Shown here in pieces: positions 17,378 to 27,838 of a stretch of 64,000 nucleotides of DNA. The DNA is from WJMT01 sp964599635 (GTDB lineage Bacteria; Acidobacteriota; Aminicenantia; Aminicenantales; Aminicenantaceae): contig CAZRGM010000012.1 of assembly GCA_964599635.1 (NCBI GenBank), positions 1 to 64,000 of the forward strand. Reading direction: 5' to 3'. The position numbers and the translations under genes were made by a program. The number at the start of each line of letters is the position of its first letter. The stretch's first letter is position 1. The notes beneath the pieces are model-generated. The model was not told the DNA's origin. It ran no database searches and saw only the letters and a list, made by a program, of their open reading frames with translations.

Positions 17378-18895
17378 ATGAATAAAAAGATAGGGATGTT
17401 AGCGTTATTTGGGTTTGTGCTTTCAATGAGTTGGCTCTATGCCCAGCAGTCTGGGAGGGAGCTCGACCAGGAACAAAAATTGATTCAGGTGATGCACTCT
17501 ATCCACAGTCAGACTCTCTATCATTATGTCGAAGAGCTTTCATCTGATAAATACTGGGGAAGACTTAGCGGAACAGAAGGTTTTGATCAAAGTGCAGAAT
17601 GGGTGATCTCCCATTTTAAACAATGGGGACTTTTACCGGCGGGAGATAACAGCACTTATCTTCAGGCATTTCTGAATCCGTACACCCTTGTTTTTAAAGA
17701 CAGTCACGTGTGCATGAATATCCCCGTTAATGGGGATATTGTGAAAAAGTATTACACCTATGAAAAAGAATTTATTCCCGGCTCTACATCTGGATCTGGT
17801 GAGATTACGGCTGAAGTGGTGTATGTGGGATACGGGATAACAGCTCCTGAGTTAGGCTTTGATGAATACAAAGGATTGGATGTAGAAGGGAAAATTGTTC
17901 TCATGGAGCCAGAAGCGCCGGTATCCACGAATGCAGACCCTGAAGTGTTTAAAAAATGGCGTCCTTATTCATTTCATCAGTATAAATTGAAAAATGCAGT
18001 GGCTCATGGAGCCCGAGGAATGCTGTACAACTATCTTATCACGAATCCTAACAATGCCTATGATGAAAATTTTGTCTACTCTCATGTGGGCGAAACGGTA
18101 GTGAAAGATGTATTTGCAGGCACTGGAAAAGAGCATGGAGAAATGGTGACCCAAATTAAAAAAGAATTAAAACCGCGATCATTTTCAACAGGGAAAAACT
18201 TTACGATCAAGAACAACACGGAGCATCATCCAGATGGGATCACCTATAATGTCATAGGCCTTATTAGGGGATCTGATCCAGTGCTTAAAGATGAAGTGAT
18301 CATCATAGGAGGCCATTTGGATCATCTGGGACGCTGTTATGAAATTATACCCGGTGCCAATGATAATGCCTCTTCCATAGCTGTGATTATGGGACTTGCC
18401 GAAGCATTGGCGAAAAGTCCGGTTCAGCCCAAAAGGACACTTCTTTTTATCTGCTTTGGGGCTGAAGAGCAGGGAGTTGTGGGGTCGAAATATTATGTTG
18501 AACATCCTGTTTTCCCTCTGGAGAAAACATTGTGTTTCATCAATATGGATGGAGTGGGAGCTGGAGATAAGTTAAGTGCCTTGTTGGCTGAAAATTTTCC
18601 TGAGCTGTGGAGTTATATAAAAAAGGCTAATGATAAATACACTCACAGATTGGTATTCCCCAGGTATTTTTCCAATATAGGCCGCCCCCGTCTGGATGCC
18701 GCTCGATTTTTATGGGCTGGAGTCCCTTCCCTATCTTTCAGTGCTTTTGGAACTCCTTCCTATTATCATGTGACTAAGGATAATATAGAGACTATAACTC
18801 CGGAAATCATGGAGGACCTGGCCCAAATGTTGTTTATGGCTGTTTTAGACCTCGCCAATCAGGATCAAGTCAATTTCAGGAGCGAAGACCGTTGA
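17378..18895 (+). CDS. Exported M28 family zinc aminopeptidase with PA domain
   Basis: Removes N-terminal residues from peptides. Signal peptide (1-22), a PA-type insert (about 130-260, VVYVGYGITAPELG) and the M28 metal site: GGHLDHLG (His), GANDNASS (Asp), FGAEEQG (Glu-Glu), NMDGVG (Asp) and a final His in YYHVTKDN. I start at ATG 17378, directly after AAAAGGAGG, not at the TTG 45 bases upstream. Its TGA overlaps the TTG start of the alcohol dehydrogenase gene (TTGA). Confidence 0.93.
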   Translation: MNKKIGMLALFGFVLSMSWLYAQQSGRELDQEQKLIQVMHSIHSQTLYHYVEELSSDKYWGRLSGTEGFDQSAEWVISHFKQWGLLPAGDNSTYLQAFLNPYTLVFKDSHVCMNIPVNGDIVKKYYTYEKEFIPGSTSGSGEITAEVVYVGYGITAPELGFDEYKGLDVEGKIVLMEPEAPVSTNADPEVFKKWRPYSFHQYKLKNAVAHGARGMLYNYLITNPNNAYDENFVYSHVGETVVKDVFAGTGKEHGEMVTQIKKELKPRSFSTGKNFTIKNNTEHHPDGITYNVIGLIRGSDPVLKDEVIIIGGHLDHLGRCYEIIPGANDNASSIAVIMGLAEALAKSPVQPKRTLLFICFGAEEQGVVGSKYYVEHPVFPLEKTLCFINMDGVGAGDKLSALLAENFPELWSYIKKANDKYTHRLVFPRYFSNIGRPRLDAARFLWAGVPSLSFSAFGTPSYYHVTKDNIETITPEIMEDLAQMLFMAVLDLANQDQVNFRSEDR

Positions 18896-20031
18896 CGGCA
18901 AGATTTCATCTGCCTACAAAAATCATTTTTGGCTCTGGCTCTATTTCTAAAATTAGACAGATTATTCAAGAAGAACTCAAGGCTTCCAATGTATTCCTGG
19001 TTACTGACAAAGGAATCAGAAAAGCAGGCCTAGAAAAAAACCTTGTTTCTGAATTTCAGAGGATTTCCATCTTTGATAATGTCGAGCCCAACCCTAGGCA
19101 TGATACGGTCAACAGAGCCGGTGAGATTGCAAGAAAAATCAATCCTGACCTTATCATCGGATTGGGCGGTGGGAGCTCTCTAGATGCAGCTAAAGCTGTC
19201 GCTCTTCTTGTGACCAATAAGGGAAATATTGAAGATTATGAAGGGAAAAGCAAATACCCGTTTCCTCCGGTTCCTATTTTAGCTGTTCCCACCACCTGCG
19301 GGACAGGAAGTGAGGTCACCTGGAGTTCGGTGATCACCCACACCCAAAGAAAGTTCAAGATGTCTATCAAAGGGCCCCATATGTTTCCCTATGCAGCGAT
19401 TGTGGATCCGGATCTGCTTTTAACTCTTCCTCAGAATCTCATCGCCTCAACAGGGATGGATGCCTTGGTTCATGCTGTGGAAGCCTATTCTGTAAAGCCT
19501 TCCACATTCATCACAGATTTATTTGCCGAAGAAGCTATTAAGCTGATTTTTCGTTATCTTGAAAGAGCGTATAAAGACATTAAAGGCGACAAGGAGGCCA
19601 GAGAGAACATGATGAAAGCCAGCATGCTGGCAGGGATTGCATTCGGGAATAGTGATGTCGGATCAGTTCACTGCATCTCTGAATCAGTAGGGGCTTTGTA
19701 TGATATCCCGCACGGAGTGGCCAATTCTATATTTCTTCCCACTGTGATGGAATTTAACTTATCTGCTGCTGAGGGTTTCTATGCTGATGTGGCCGGTTTT
19801 ATCGGGATAAAAGATAAAAACAGGCTCAAAGCCGCAAGAAAATTGATAGCTGAAATAAGGGATCTGTCTTTGAGATTAAATATTCCAAAATTTAAGCATA
19901 TAGGAATCGACAAAAATCAATTCTCAATTATAGCAGAGAAGTCCTATCAAAATAATTCAAATCCTTCAAACCCTCGTGATGCTGGAGTCAAAGATTATAT
20001 TCAAATTTTAAATACTGCCTTTGCAGACTGA
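18892..20031 (+). CDS. Iron-containing alcohol dehydrogenase
   Basis: NAD(P)-dependent oxidoreductase of the group III (Fe) family, 379 aa, soluble. Nucleotide site GLGGGSSLDAAKA and PTTCGTGSE; metal ligands in GMDALVHAVEAY (Asp, His), SVHCISE (His) and DIPHGVAN (His). It starts with TTG overlapping the M28 stop, a translational coupling that makes the start likely. The substrate is unknown; reduction of aldehydes from amino-acid fermentation would fit the peptidase context, but this is inference. Confidence 0.92.
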   Translation: MTARFHLPTKIIFGSGSISKIRQIIQEELKASNVFLVTDKGIRKAGLEKNLVSEFQRISIFDNVEPNPRHDTVNRAGEIARKINPDLIIGLGGGSSLDAAKAVALLVTNKGNIEDYEGKSKYPFPPVPILAVPTTCGTGSEVTWSSVITHTQRKFKMSIKGPHMFPYAAIVDPDLLLTLPQNLIASTGMDALVHAVEAYSVKPSTFITDLFAEEAIKLIFRYLERAYKDIKGDKEARENMMKASMLAGIAFGNSDVGSVHCISESVGALYDIPHGVANSIFLPTVMEFNLSAAEGFYADVAGFIGIKDKNRLKAARKLIAEIRDLSLRLNIPKFKHIGIDKNQFSIIAEKSYQNNSNPSNPRDAGVKDYIQILNTAFAD

Positions 20032-20060
20032 AAAAATCATGCAGTTCGCTGAAAATAAAT

Positions 20061-20101
20061 TGATAATGAAAATACCGCCGTTTTTTTTTGAATAGGTCAG
20101 G
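20061..20101 (-). repeat. Partial copy D of dispersed intergenic repeat
   Basis: On the minus strand this reads CCTGACCTATTCA, a run of A, then CGGCGGTATTTT and ATTATCAATTT, closely matching the left part of copy B (59858 onward). It lies between the dehydrogenase stop and the metallophosphoesterase start, so relative to these genes the motif appears as a T-run followed by TGAATAGGTCAGG. Confidence 0.7.
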
Positions 20102-20139
20102 TTTTTTGACTCCAAAGAAAATATAATAAAGGAGGTGTC

Positions 20140-21063
20140 ATGAAAAATTTAAAGAAAATCAGAGGGGGGCTCTATTTTTGTTTTATATCAGCCCTTATTT
20201 TGGTGATGATTTCATGCCAGGGTCAGAAAGATAAATTTTCCTTTGCATTTTTGACAGATATCCATGTCCAGCCTGAATTGCACGCTGGTGAAGGTTTTCA
20301 GCAGGCAATCCAAGTTGTTAATGAGTTAGAGCCTGATTTTGTATTGACTGGCGGAGACTTAGTTATGGATGCTTTCGGGCAATCTTTTAATAGAGCAGAA
20401 ATGCTTTATCAAATGTACATTGACTTGTCTGAGAATTTTGAGATGCCGGTTTATAACACTATGGGAAATCATGAAATCTTCGGAGTTTCCGAGGGATGCG
20501 GTGTGGAATCATCTCATCCTGAATTTGGCAAAAACATGTACCAGAAACGGATTGGTCAACTCTATTATTCTTTTGATTATAAAGGCTGGCATTTTATGAT
20601 ACTGGATTCTGTCCAATTGACCCCGGATCATTCTTATGTGGGATGGATCGATGATGATCAGATAGAGTGGATTATTCAGGATCTTCAATCCACGGCTCAA
20701 GAGAATCCTATTGTTCTCAGCACCCATATTCCTTTAGTTTCTGCTTACCCCTTATTCAGCGGAAATCCAGTTGGGGATGAATTGAATAGTTTGATTGTCA
20801 GTAATGCAGCAGAAGTTTTAGATCTTTATAAAGATCATAATCTTAAACTTGTGCTCCAAGGTCATCTTCATATTGTGGAGGACATTTACATTGGAGGCAT
20901 ACGTTTTATCACAGCTGGCGCGGTAAGCGCAAATTGGTGGGAAGGGCCCCGAGAAGGAATGGAAGAAGGCTTTGGATTCTTCAAAATTAAGGGGGATTCC
21001 ATAGAGTGGGAATATATTGATTTCGAATGGGATCACACTCAATGGGCCCAGGAAAAAAATTAA
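20140..21063 (+). CDS. Lipoprotein metallophosphoesterase (calcineurin-like)
   Basis: Phosphoesterase of 307 aa with lipobox MISC (Cys26). Metal motifs in order: DIHVQ (Asp40, His42), GGDLVMD, GNHE, STHIPL and GHLHIVE, all expected for the calcineurin-like fold. Substrate unknown; exported members include acid phosphatases and nucleotidases. Strong AAAGGAGG before the ATG. Part of the plus-strand peptidase cluster. Confidence 0.92.
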   Translation: MKNLKKIRGGLYFCFISALILVMISCQGQKDKFSFAFLTDIHVQPELHAGEGFQQAIQVVNELEPDFVLTGGDLVMDAFGQSFNRAEMLYQMYIDLSENFEMPVYNTMGNHEIFGVSEGCGVESSHPEFGKNMYQKRIGQLYYSFDYKGWHFMILDSVQLTPDHSYVGWIDDDQIEWIIQDLQSTAQENPIVLSTHIPLVSAYPLFSGNPVGDELNSLIVSNAAEVLDLYKDHNLKLVLQGHLHIVEDIYIGGIRFITAGAVSANWWEGPREGMEEGFGFFKIKGDSIEWEYIDFEWDHTQWAQEKN

Positions 21064-21107
21064 TATCAAGCCATTTATTTTAGTCATAAAATCAGGAGGG
21101 AATTTAC

Positions 21108-23900
21108 ATGTCTAAAAAAACAATATCTCAGGTATTTTTCGGAATTTATTTGGCCTTTATTTTACTATTTTCCCAAGCTTTGGGATATTCTCAGGTCAAA
21201 AAAGCATTGACTTATCAGGATATTATGAAGTTTAGAGAAATCCATGATGCGGTTATCTCAAACAATGGTCTTTGGGTGGCCTACACGGCAGAGCCAGGAA
21301 GAGGAGACGGGGAAACCTTGATAAAAGGCATTGAAAACGGAAAAGTCTATGCCATAGAGAGAGGGAGTCAATCTGTTTTTACCAGTGATTCGTCCTGGGT
21401 GGGAATGATGATAAAGCCAAAGGCCGTGGAGCTCCTCTCTGAAGAGAAGGAAAAACCAAAACAGGGGATGGCTCTTTTAGAACTCAGCACAGGAAATATC
21501 CAAAAAGTCAAAGATGTCAAATCCTTTGCTTTCTCAGAAGATTCATTATGGATTGCTTATCACTTTTATAAAAAGGAAGAAAAAGAAAAAAATAAAAATG
21601 AAGAGAATCAAAAGGATAAGAGCAAGGACCTGGGTACGGATTTAATTCTCAGGAATCTTACCTCAAAAAATGAACTAGAAATTCCCTATGTATCGGATTA
21701 TTGCTTTGACAAATCTTCCCGATTTTTCGTCTACACAACTTTAAAACCTAAGGGGAAAGGAAACGGTTTGAGTTTCATTGATCTTCGTTCTTCTGGAAAG
21801 AATCAGGATGACATCATTAAAAAAGACGCGATAAAATTCTCTGTTCTTTCCTGGACTGAGAAGGGGAGCCAATTAGCCTTCTCAGCTTCAGAAGAAATCA
21901 GTGAGGGCAAGAATCAGAATTTTCTATATATCTGGGATGGGATGAAGAATCAGTTAACACAGGCTGTCTCTTCAGAGGAAGCTCCTGAAGGTTGGGTTTT
22001 GCCTGAGAAAAACAATATATTCTGGAGTAAAGATGGGAACCTTCTTTATTTTGGATTCAAACCAAAAGAAATTGCAGAAGCCGTAAGAGCTCTTCATGAG
22101 GAAGAGAAAGGAAAAGAAAAGCTTCAGGAAGAGGATTTGGTTGATGTGGATAGCATTTTAGAAGAGAGAGGAGTCGATGTCTGGCACTGGGATGATCCGT
22201 TTATCAATCCTCATGAAAAAAATTTATGGCCCCGAAGAAAAGATCAGACTTATCTGGCTGTTTATGACTTAGAGAGAAAAGAGTTTGTCCAGCTTGCTGA
22301 TAGGGATATGCCCAGGGTAGTTCCCAACGAGAATAAAAATTATGCTCTTGGATTTCTGGACTCCCCTTACAGGAAAATGATCACTTGGTATGGAGAGATG
22401 GATGATCTTTATCTTGTGAATCTAAAAAACGGGAATCGTGATCTTATTGTTTCCCAGTTAGAAGACCGAGCCTCTCTTTCCCCAGAAGGAAATTATGTGG
22501 TCTATTATAAAAATAAGAACTGGTATCTTTTCGATATCGAAACACACAAAACACGAAACTTAACAGAGAATATAAAGGTCCCTTTTTACAATGAGGATCA
22601 TGATTACCCCAGCAAGGTTCCGGGATATGGATTGGCCGGCTGGGTAGAAGAGGACAGAGCTGTATTGATTTATGATAAATATGATATCTGGAAGTTTCAA
22701 ACAGCCCCCCAAAATCCTGAAAATGTAACAGGAGGTTTTGGCCGTAAAAATAATTATACTTTTCGTATTATGAGACTTGATCCGGAAAAAGAATTTTATA
22801 CTCACGATGAAAAAGTTCTGCTTTCAGCCTATCATAACCTCAAAAAAAACTGGGGTTTTTACAGCGCTCGACTTAATGAACCAGGGATTGAAAAACTTAT
22901 TGAGGAGGAAAAGAAATTCACTTTTCTTGCTAAGGCGAAGGAGGCAGATGTTATTCTTTACACCAGAGAAAGCTACCGTGAATTTCCTGATCTTTGGACC
23001 AGCGGAATGAGTTTAGACTCTCCAGATAAAATTTCAAATATCAATCCTCAAATTGAGGAGTTTGCTTGGGGGAGTGCGGAATTAGTGGAATGGAAAAGCG
23101 ATGACGGGATTCCTCTCCAGGGAGTCCTTATTAAACCAGGAAATTATGAGCCTGGGAAAAGATACCCCGTGATTGTTTATTTCTACCGGTTTTTTTCCCA
23201 GAGGCTTTATGAATTCAATCAAGTGGTGATCAATCACAGACCCTGTTTTCCCTTTTATGCCAGCAATGGATATGCTGTTTTTCTTCCTGATATTAGATTC
23301 GATATCGGGATTCCTGGATTTTCATCCACGAAATGTCTTGTCCCTGGGGTACAAAAGATCATAGATATGGGCATTGCTGATCCTGATGCCGTAGGACTCC
23401 ACGGCCATTCATGGAGCGGGTATCAAACAGCCCATGTTATCACTCAAACAGATATTTTTAGATGTGCTGTTGCTGGAGCGCCCGTTTCAAACATGACTTC
23501 TTCATACGGGGGTATTCGATGGGGGTCAGGAATGGCGCGGCTTTTCCAGTATGAGAAGACCCAGAGTCGTATCGGGGCTAGTCTGTGGGAAAGACGGGAT
23601 TTGTACATAGAGAATTCTCCTCTCTTTTTTGCTGATCGAATCAACACCCCGCTCCTCATTATATTCGGGGATGAAGATGGGGCGGTACCCTGGTATCAGG
23701 GTATAGAGCTCTATCTCGCCATGAGAAGGCTTGAAAAAGATTGTGTGTTTCTTCAGTACCGCGGAGAGCCGCATCACCCGCAAAAGTTTCCCAATAAACT
23801 GGATTGGTTTAAAAAGATGAAGGAGTATTTTGACCATTATTTAAAAGGACAGGAAGGTCCGGACTGGATAACCAGGGGGATTCCCTACAGAGGAAAGTAA
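21108..23900 (+). CDS. Large exported S9 family peptidase
   Basis: 930-aa prolyl-oligopeptidase-like enzyme. Signal peptide (about 5-28), a degenerate propeller (about 30-640) with a Lys/Glu-rich low-complexity insert at 150-175 (KEEKEKNKNEENQKDK), then the hydrolase domain with Ser768 (GHSWSG), Asp857 (GDEDGAVPW) and His889/890 (EPHHPQ). It is longer than the S9 protein at 12348-14369 and only distantly similar. AGGAGGG precedes the ATG. Probably periplasmic peptide degradation. Confidence 0.9.
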   Translation: MSKKTISQVFFGIYLAFILLFSQALGYSQVKKALTYQDIMKFREIHDAVISNNGLWVAYTAEPGRGDGETLIKGIENGKVYAIERGSQSVFTSDSSWVGMMIKPKAVELLSEEKEKPKQGMALLELSTGNIQKVKDVKSFAFSEDSLWIAYHFYKKEEKEKNKNEENQKDKSKDLGTDLILRNLTSKNELEIPYVSDYCFDKSSRFFVYTTLKPKGKGNGLSFIDLRSSGKNQDDIIKKDAIKFSVLSWTEKGSQLAFSASEEISEGKNQNFLYIWDGMKNQLTQAVSSEEAPEGWVLPEKNNIFWSKDGNLLYFGFKPKEIAEAVRALHEEEKGKEKLQEEDLVDVDSILEERGVDVWHWDDPFINPHEKNLWPRRKDQTYLAVYDLERKEFVQLADRDMPRVVPNENKNYALGFLDSPYRKMITWYGEMDDLYLVNLKNGNRDLIVSQLEDRASLSPEGNYVVYYKNKNWYLFDIETHKTRNLTENIKVPFYNEDHDYPSKVPGYGLAGWVEEDRAVLIYDKYDIWKFQTAPQNPENVTGGFGRKNNYTFRIMRLDPEKEFYTHDEKVLLSAYHNLKKNWGFYSARLNEPGIEKLIEEEKKFTFLAKAKEADVILYTRESYREFPDLWTSGMSLDSPDKISNINPQIEEFAWGSAELVEWKSDDGIPLQGVLIKPGNYEPGKRYPVIVYFYRFFSQRLYEFNQVVINHRPCFPFYASNGYAVFLPDIRFDIGIPGFSSTKCLVPGVQKIIDMGIADPDAVGLHGHSWSGYQTAHVITQTDIFRCAVAGAPVSNMTSSYGGIRWGSGMARLFQYEKTQSRIGASLWERRDLYIENSPLFFADRINTPLLIIFGDEDGAVPWYQGIELYLAMRRLEKDCVFLQYRGEPHHPQKFPNKLDWFKKMKEYFDHYLKGQEGPDWITRGIPYRGK

Positions 23901-23905
23901 AGAAT

Positions 23906-23959
23906 CTGGATTATTCAAACATGAAAACATCGACATTTTTTTATGAATAGATCATGTTA
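23906..23959. repeat. Partial copy E of dispersed intergenic repeat
   Basis: CTGGATTATTCA (23906-23917) is followed by a stretch whose minus strand reads ATCTATTCAT, A7 and TGTCGATGTTTTCATG, matching the left end of the longer copies. It sits directly upstream of the AAGGAG of the M14 gene. Confidence 0.6.
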
Positions 23960-23970
23960 AGGAGAAATCA

Positions 23971-26502
23971 TTGAAAAAGACAAAAAGACTGTTTAGCCTG
24001 ATTTTTATTTTATTTTTATTCCAGGAGGCTGTAGCCCAGCTTCCTTCTCCCCGTGATTATCTGGGATTTGAGATAGGGACTGACCGGAAACTAGCGGATA
24101 TGGACCAGATCATTGATTATTTCATGATTCTTGGAAATCAGAGCCCCCGGATCCGGGTTCAAGAAGTGGGTAAAACCACCCTGGGGAATCCTTTTATTGT
24201 GGCTGTGATCACGTCAGAAAAAAACCATACGAATCTAGAAAAATATCAGACCATCCAGCAGAAGTTGGCAGATCCGAGAACTTTGAAACCGGGAGAAGCC
24301 GAAGATCTTATCTCACAAGGTCGAAGTGTGGTGATGGTGAACTGCTCCATCCATGCCACTGAGATAGCTGCCTGTCAGATGTCTATGAAGCTGGCCTATG
24401 ATATGGCATCAAAAAATGATCAGGAGACACAGGAAGTTCTGGACAATGTGATACTGATTTTGATTCCTATGCACAATCCAGATGGGATTCAAATGGTGGT
24501 TGATTGGTATGAAAAATACCTTGGCACTAAATATGAGGGAGGACGCATGCCCTGGCTTTATCACACATATGTGGGGCATGACAACAACCGTGACTGGTTT
24601 ATGTTCACTCAGAAAGAAACCCAATTGACCATTAAAGTCCACAACTCATGGCATCCCCATGTGATTGTGGACATGCATCAGATGGGGAGCACAGGCCCCA
24701 GGTTGTTTGTCCCACCCTTTGTAGACCCTTATGAGCCGAATATTGATCCCATACTCAGACAGGAAGTGGCTGCGATGGGGACTTTTATGGCTGCAGAGCT
24801 CACCTCTGAAGGAAAAGCAGGGATCATGCACAGTATGGGGTTTGATGCCTGGACTCCAGCCAGAGCCTATCATCATTATCATGGTGGAATTCGCATTCTC
24901 ACTGAGGCCGCTAGTGTCAAGATAGCCACTCCCATTGATATTCCATGGGAAGATCTCAGTCCCCAAGTCAAGCAGGAATCTGTAGCTATACCCATGCCTT
25001 GGAAGGGAGGGAGATGGACGCTGGGGGATATTGTGGATTATGATTATTCAGCTGTTAAAGCTTCCCTGATCAATGCCGCGCGCCTCAGAGAAAATTGGAT
25101 ACGAAATTATTACCGAATTTTCATGAAAGCAGTAAAACGGATTGAACCTCCTTATGCGTACCTTATTCCAGAAAAGCAAAATGACTTACCGACTGCTTTA
25201 AAAATGCTTGACATTCTGATGTTAGGACAAGTCGAGATACATAAGTCTGAAAAGCCTTTCACAGCCGGTGGATATGAATATCCGGAAGGAACTTTTATCG
25301 TGTATATGGCTCAGCCATTTGGGGGGTTTGCCAAAACTCTGCTTGAGCCTCAGGTCTATCCAGAAATAAGGGAATATGAGGGGGGACCCCTTAAAACTCC
25401 GTATGATGTGGTGGGTCACACGCTTCCTTTCCTCATGGGAGTTGATGCTGTGGAAGTTGAGCAGCCGTTTCAAGCAGAGGCCAAGCTTTTAAAAGAAATA
25501 ATGCGGCCTGATTCTGTGATTAATCTCAAAGAGGGAGCTTCTTTTTATGGTTGGGGCTATCATTCAAATGATGACATCGTGGCCGCAAACAGGCTGCTCA
25601 AAAAAGGATATGAGTTGCTCTGGGCCGCTGAAGAATTCCAATCAGAGGGAAAAGCATATCCCCAGGGAACCCTGCTGGTCAGATCTTCAGAAAAAATTGA
25701 TGATGAGTTAGAGGACGTTTCCAAAGGTATTTATGTCCGCTTTGAAGGCGTAAAGAAGGGACCCGGGATAAAAGCTCATCGAATTCAGAAGCCAAAGGTA
25801 GGGCTTTATAAAAGCTGGACTGCTTCCATGGATGAAGGATGGATTCGGTTTGTCCTGGAGCAGTTTGAATTTGAATATCAGAGTCTGTTTGATAAAGACA
25901 TCCGAGCAGGAGATCTTATTAAGGATTTTCATGTCATTATTCTTCCAAGTCTCAGTAGCCGTGAAATTGTTCAGGGTTTATCCGAAGAAGTCATTCCCCC
26001 TGAATATGCAGGGGGAATAGGAGAGATTGGAGTCAAGAATATCAAAGTTTTTATTCAGAACGGAGGGACTTTGATCACTCTGAGCTCCTCCTGCGGATTC
26101 GGGATAAAAAACCTACATCTTGGAGTGGAGAACACAGTTTCCGATCTCAATCCCAATGAATTTTTTATCCCTGGTTCTCTGCTCAAAGTGATCAATGTTT
26201 TGGATCACCCCATTACCTACGGCTATGGAAGGGATGCAGTTATTTTTTTTAGAAGAAGTCCGGTGTTCAGTCTTTTTGAGGGAAAGAGTCTTGTGAGGTA
26301 TCCTCCGGATTGCCTTCTCAGCGGCTGGATGAGCGGCCAGAGGTATTTAACCGGGAAAAGCGCTCTGGTTGAGGTTCCCTTTGGGAAAGGAAGAGTGATT
26401 TTAATTGGATTTCCAGCTCAATACCGGTCTCAATCTCATGGGTCTTTTAAATTCCTTTTCAATTCAATATTTTATGGAGCCAGCCTGGTAGCTGACATTT
26501 GA
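23971..26502 (+). CDS. Exported M14 family zinc carboxypeptidase-like protein
   Basis: 843 aa. Signal peptide (1-22), then an M14 catalytic domain with HxxE at His128-Glu131 (SIHATE), HNPDG, DNNRDW and third metal His236 (VDMHQMG); a Glu in ILTEAAS near residue 310 is the candidate catalytic residue. The C-terminal 300 residues resemble the GATase1-like domain often attached in this group (FHVIILPSLSSRE, GKGRVILIGFPAQYR). Starts with TTG preceded by TTAAGGAG at good spacing. Removes C-terminal residues from peptides or acts on muropeptides; exact substrate unknown. Confidence 0.9.
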   Translation: MKKTKRLFSLIFILFLFQEAVAQLPSPRDYLGFEIGTDRKLADMDQIIDYFMILGNQSPRIRVQEVGKTTLGNPFIVAVITSEKNHTNLEKYQTIQQKLADPRTLKPGEAEDLISQGRSVVMVNCSIHATEIAACQMSMKLAYDMASKNDQETQEVLDNVILILIPMHNPDGIQMVVDWYEKYLGTKYEGGRMPWLYHTYVGHDNNRDWFMFTQKETQLTIKVHNSWHPHVIVDMHQMGSTGPRLFVPPFVDPYEPNIDPILRQEVAAMGTFMAAELTSEGKAGIMHSMGFDAWTPARAYHHYHGGIRILTEAASVKIATPIDIPWEDLSPQVKQESVAIPMPWKGGRWTLGDIVDYDYSAVKASLINAARLRENWIRNYYRIFMKAVKRIEPPYAYLIPEKQNDLPTALKMLDILMLGQVEIHKSEKPFTAGGYEYPEGTFIVYMAQPFGGFAKTLLEPQVYPEIREYEGGPLKTPYDVVGHTLPFLMGVDAVEVEQPFQAEAKLLKEIMRPDSVINLKEGASFYGWGYHSNDDIVAANRLLKKGYELLWAAEEFQSEGKAYPQGTLLVRSSEKIDDELEDVSKGIYVRFEGVKKGPGIKAHRIQKPKVGLYKSWTASMDEGWIRFVLEQFEFEYQSLFDKDIRAGDLIKDFHVIILPSLSSREIVQGLSEEVIPPEYAGGIGEIGVKNIKVFIQNGGTLITLSSSCGFGIKNLHLGVENTVSDLNPNEFFIPGSLLKVINVLDHPITYGYGRDAVIFFRRSPVFSLFEGKSLVRYPPDCLLSGWMSGQRYLTGKSALVEVPFGKGRVILIGFPAQYRSQSHGSFKFLFNSIFYGASLVADI

Positions 26503-26607
26503 TATATTTTCTTTGACCAGGTGATTTACTTGTGATATAAGCTTATAAAGAGAGTCAATCGTATCAAACTATTATAACTTAAAAATGATGGAAAAAGGGG
26601 ACTTTGA

Positions 26608-27819
26608 ATGAAAGCATTGAGAAAAATATTGGGATTTTTGATTATTTTGTTTATAGGCCTCCCTATACTTTTTGCTGTCATATGGGCTGTCGGAATCACC
26701 CGGGCTGCTGTATCTCCTGAGTTGGTTTCTGACCTCCCTAAGGAGATAATCGAGGAGGTGCCTTCTATTGTAGAGGAAGTATTTGAGGAAGCAAAAAATG
26801 AAGACTCCATGACTGATAAAAATACGAGAGCCTGGTTTCAAGCGGCTTCAGAAGTGGGCATTTCTCCTCAAGAGTTAATGAGAAATATGGGATTTTTAGA
26901 TTGGCTGGAAAATGAGCTGTCAGGCACTTTTGATGAAGTTGGAGATGTATTAAGAGGGAAGAGAAGGACAGGGCTGATTGTTTTTAACCTTCGGCCCCTA
27001 AAAGAAGCTTTCCACAGTGAGGTTTTTAAAGATTATATGATTAAAGTTGTTGATAAACTACCCCTCTGTGATGAGAGAGAAATGGAGAGATGGTCTACGA
27101 TGATAGAGGGAAATTATGATTTATTTTCATTCCCGCCCTGCAAGCCAGGTATTCAGGTCTCAGAGCAGGTTATTCAAGCCCATCTTGAAGATTTTACTGA
27201 TGACATATCGAACGAAGTAGAGATATTTTCCAATACCCGATTCATTCCTTTAAGCATTTCACGAGTTTTAAAACTCGCTTCTTATGGTCTGTTGCTTTTG
27301 CCCGCTTTGATTATTCTGCTGGGAGCTGTGATTGCAGCGACTTCTTCTGCAGGTTTTTTCAGGTGGAGCGGCATATCGATACTTGCGGGCGGATTAGCCT
27401 CATTGTTAACAGCTCTATTTACAAAACAATTGGCTTTTGCCGGCCTTGGACTTTCTCCCTATTCTTTTTCTCAGGATTGGTCCGTTGAACTCCATGAGTT
27501 GATTATAGAAAAAACAGCTTGGATACAGACAGCCGTGTTGAATCAGCTGTTTTCCCCTGTTATTGCTGTAGCTGGGGTGGTGAGTATTGTTGGATTTGTC
27601 ATTTTTATGCTTTCTTTTATTGCGAGAGGGAAATCGAAACCAGCAAAAGGCGAGCCGACTGAAAAAGAAATCCCCAAAAAAGGTGAACAGGGACTGAAAG
27701 AAAAGCCCATTTCTGAAGAAAAGGAAGAATTAAAAAAAGGACCTGAGGGTGAATGGCAGACTGAATCTGAGAAAGAACCTCAGAAAGAGACAGAAGAACC
27801 AGAAAAAAAGGATTCATGA
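26608..27819 (+). CDS. Membrane protein with large extracytoplasmic domain, unknown function
   Basis: 403 aa. One N-terminal helix (8-32), an acidic extracytoplasmic domain of about 180 residues, a group of three or four helices (about 228-345) and a Lys/Glu-rich charged tail (345-403) made of EKE repeats. It resembles the layout of integral membrane proteins reported in Chloroflexi and Aminicenantes, but I recognise no family. AAGGGGA precedes the ATG. The next gene begins 19 bp after its stop, so the two are likely co-transcribed. Confidence 0.7.
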   Translation: MKALRKILGFLIILFIGLPILFAVIWAVGITRAAVSPELVSDLPKEIIEEVPSIVEEVFEEAKNEDSMTDKNTRAWFQAASEVGISPQELMRNMGFLDWLENELSGTFDEVGDVLRGKRRTGLIVFNLRPLKEAFHSEVFKDYMIKVVDKLPLCDEREMERWSTMIEGNYDLFSFPPCKPGIQVSEQVIQAHLEDFTDDISNEVEIFSNTRFIPLSISRVLKLASYGLLLLPALIILLGAVIAATSSAGFFRWSGISILAGGLASLLTALFTKQLAFAGLGLSPYSFSQDWSVELHELIIEKTAWIQTAVLNQLFSPVIAVAGVVSIVGFVIFMLSFIARGKSKPAKGEPTEKEIPKKGEQGLKEKPISEEKEELKKGPEGEWQTESEKEPQKETEEPEKKDS

Positions 27820-27838
27820 GTTTTAGTAAGGAGTTCAA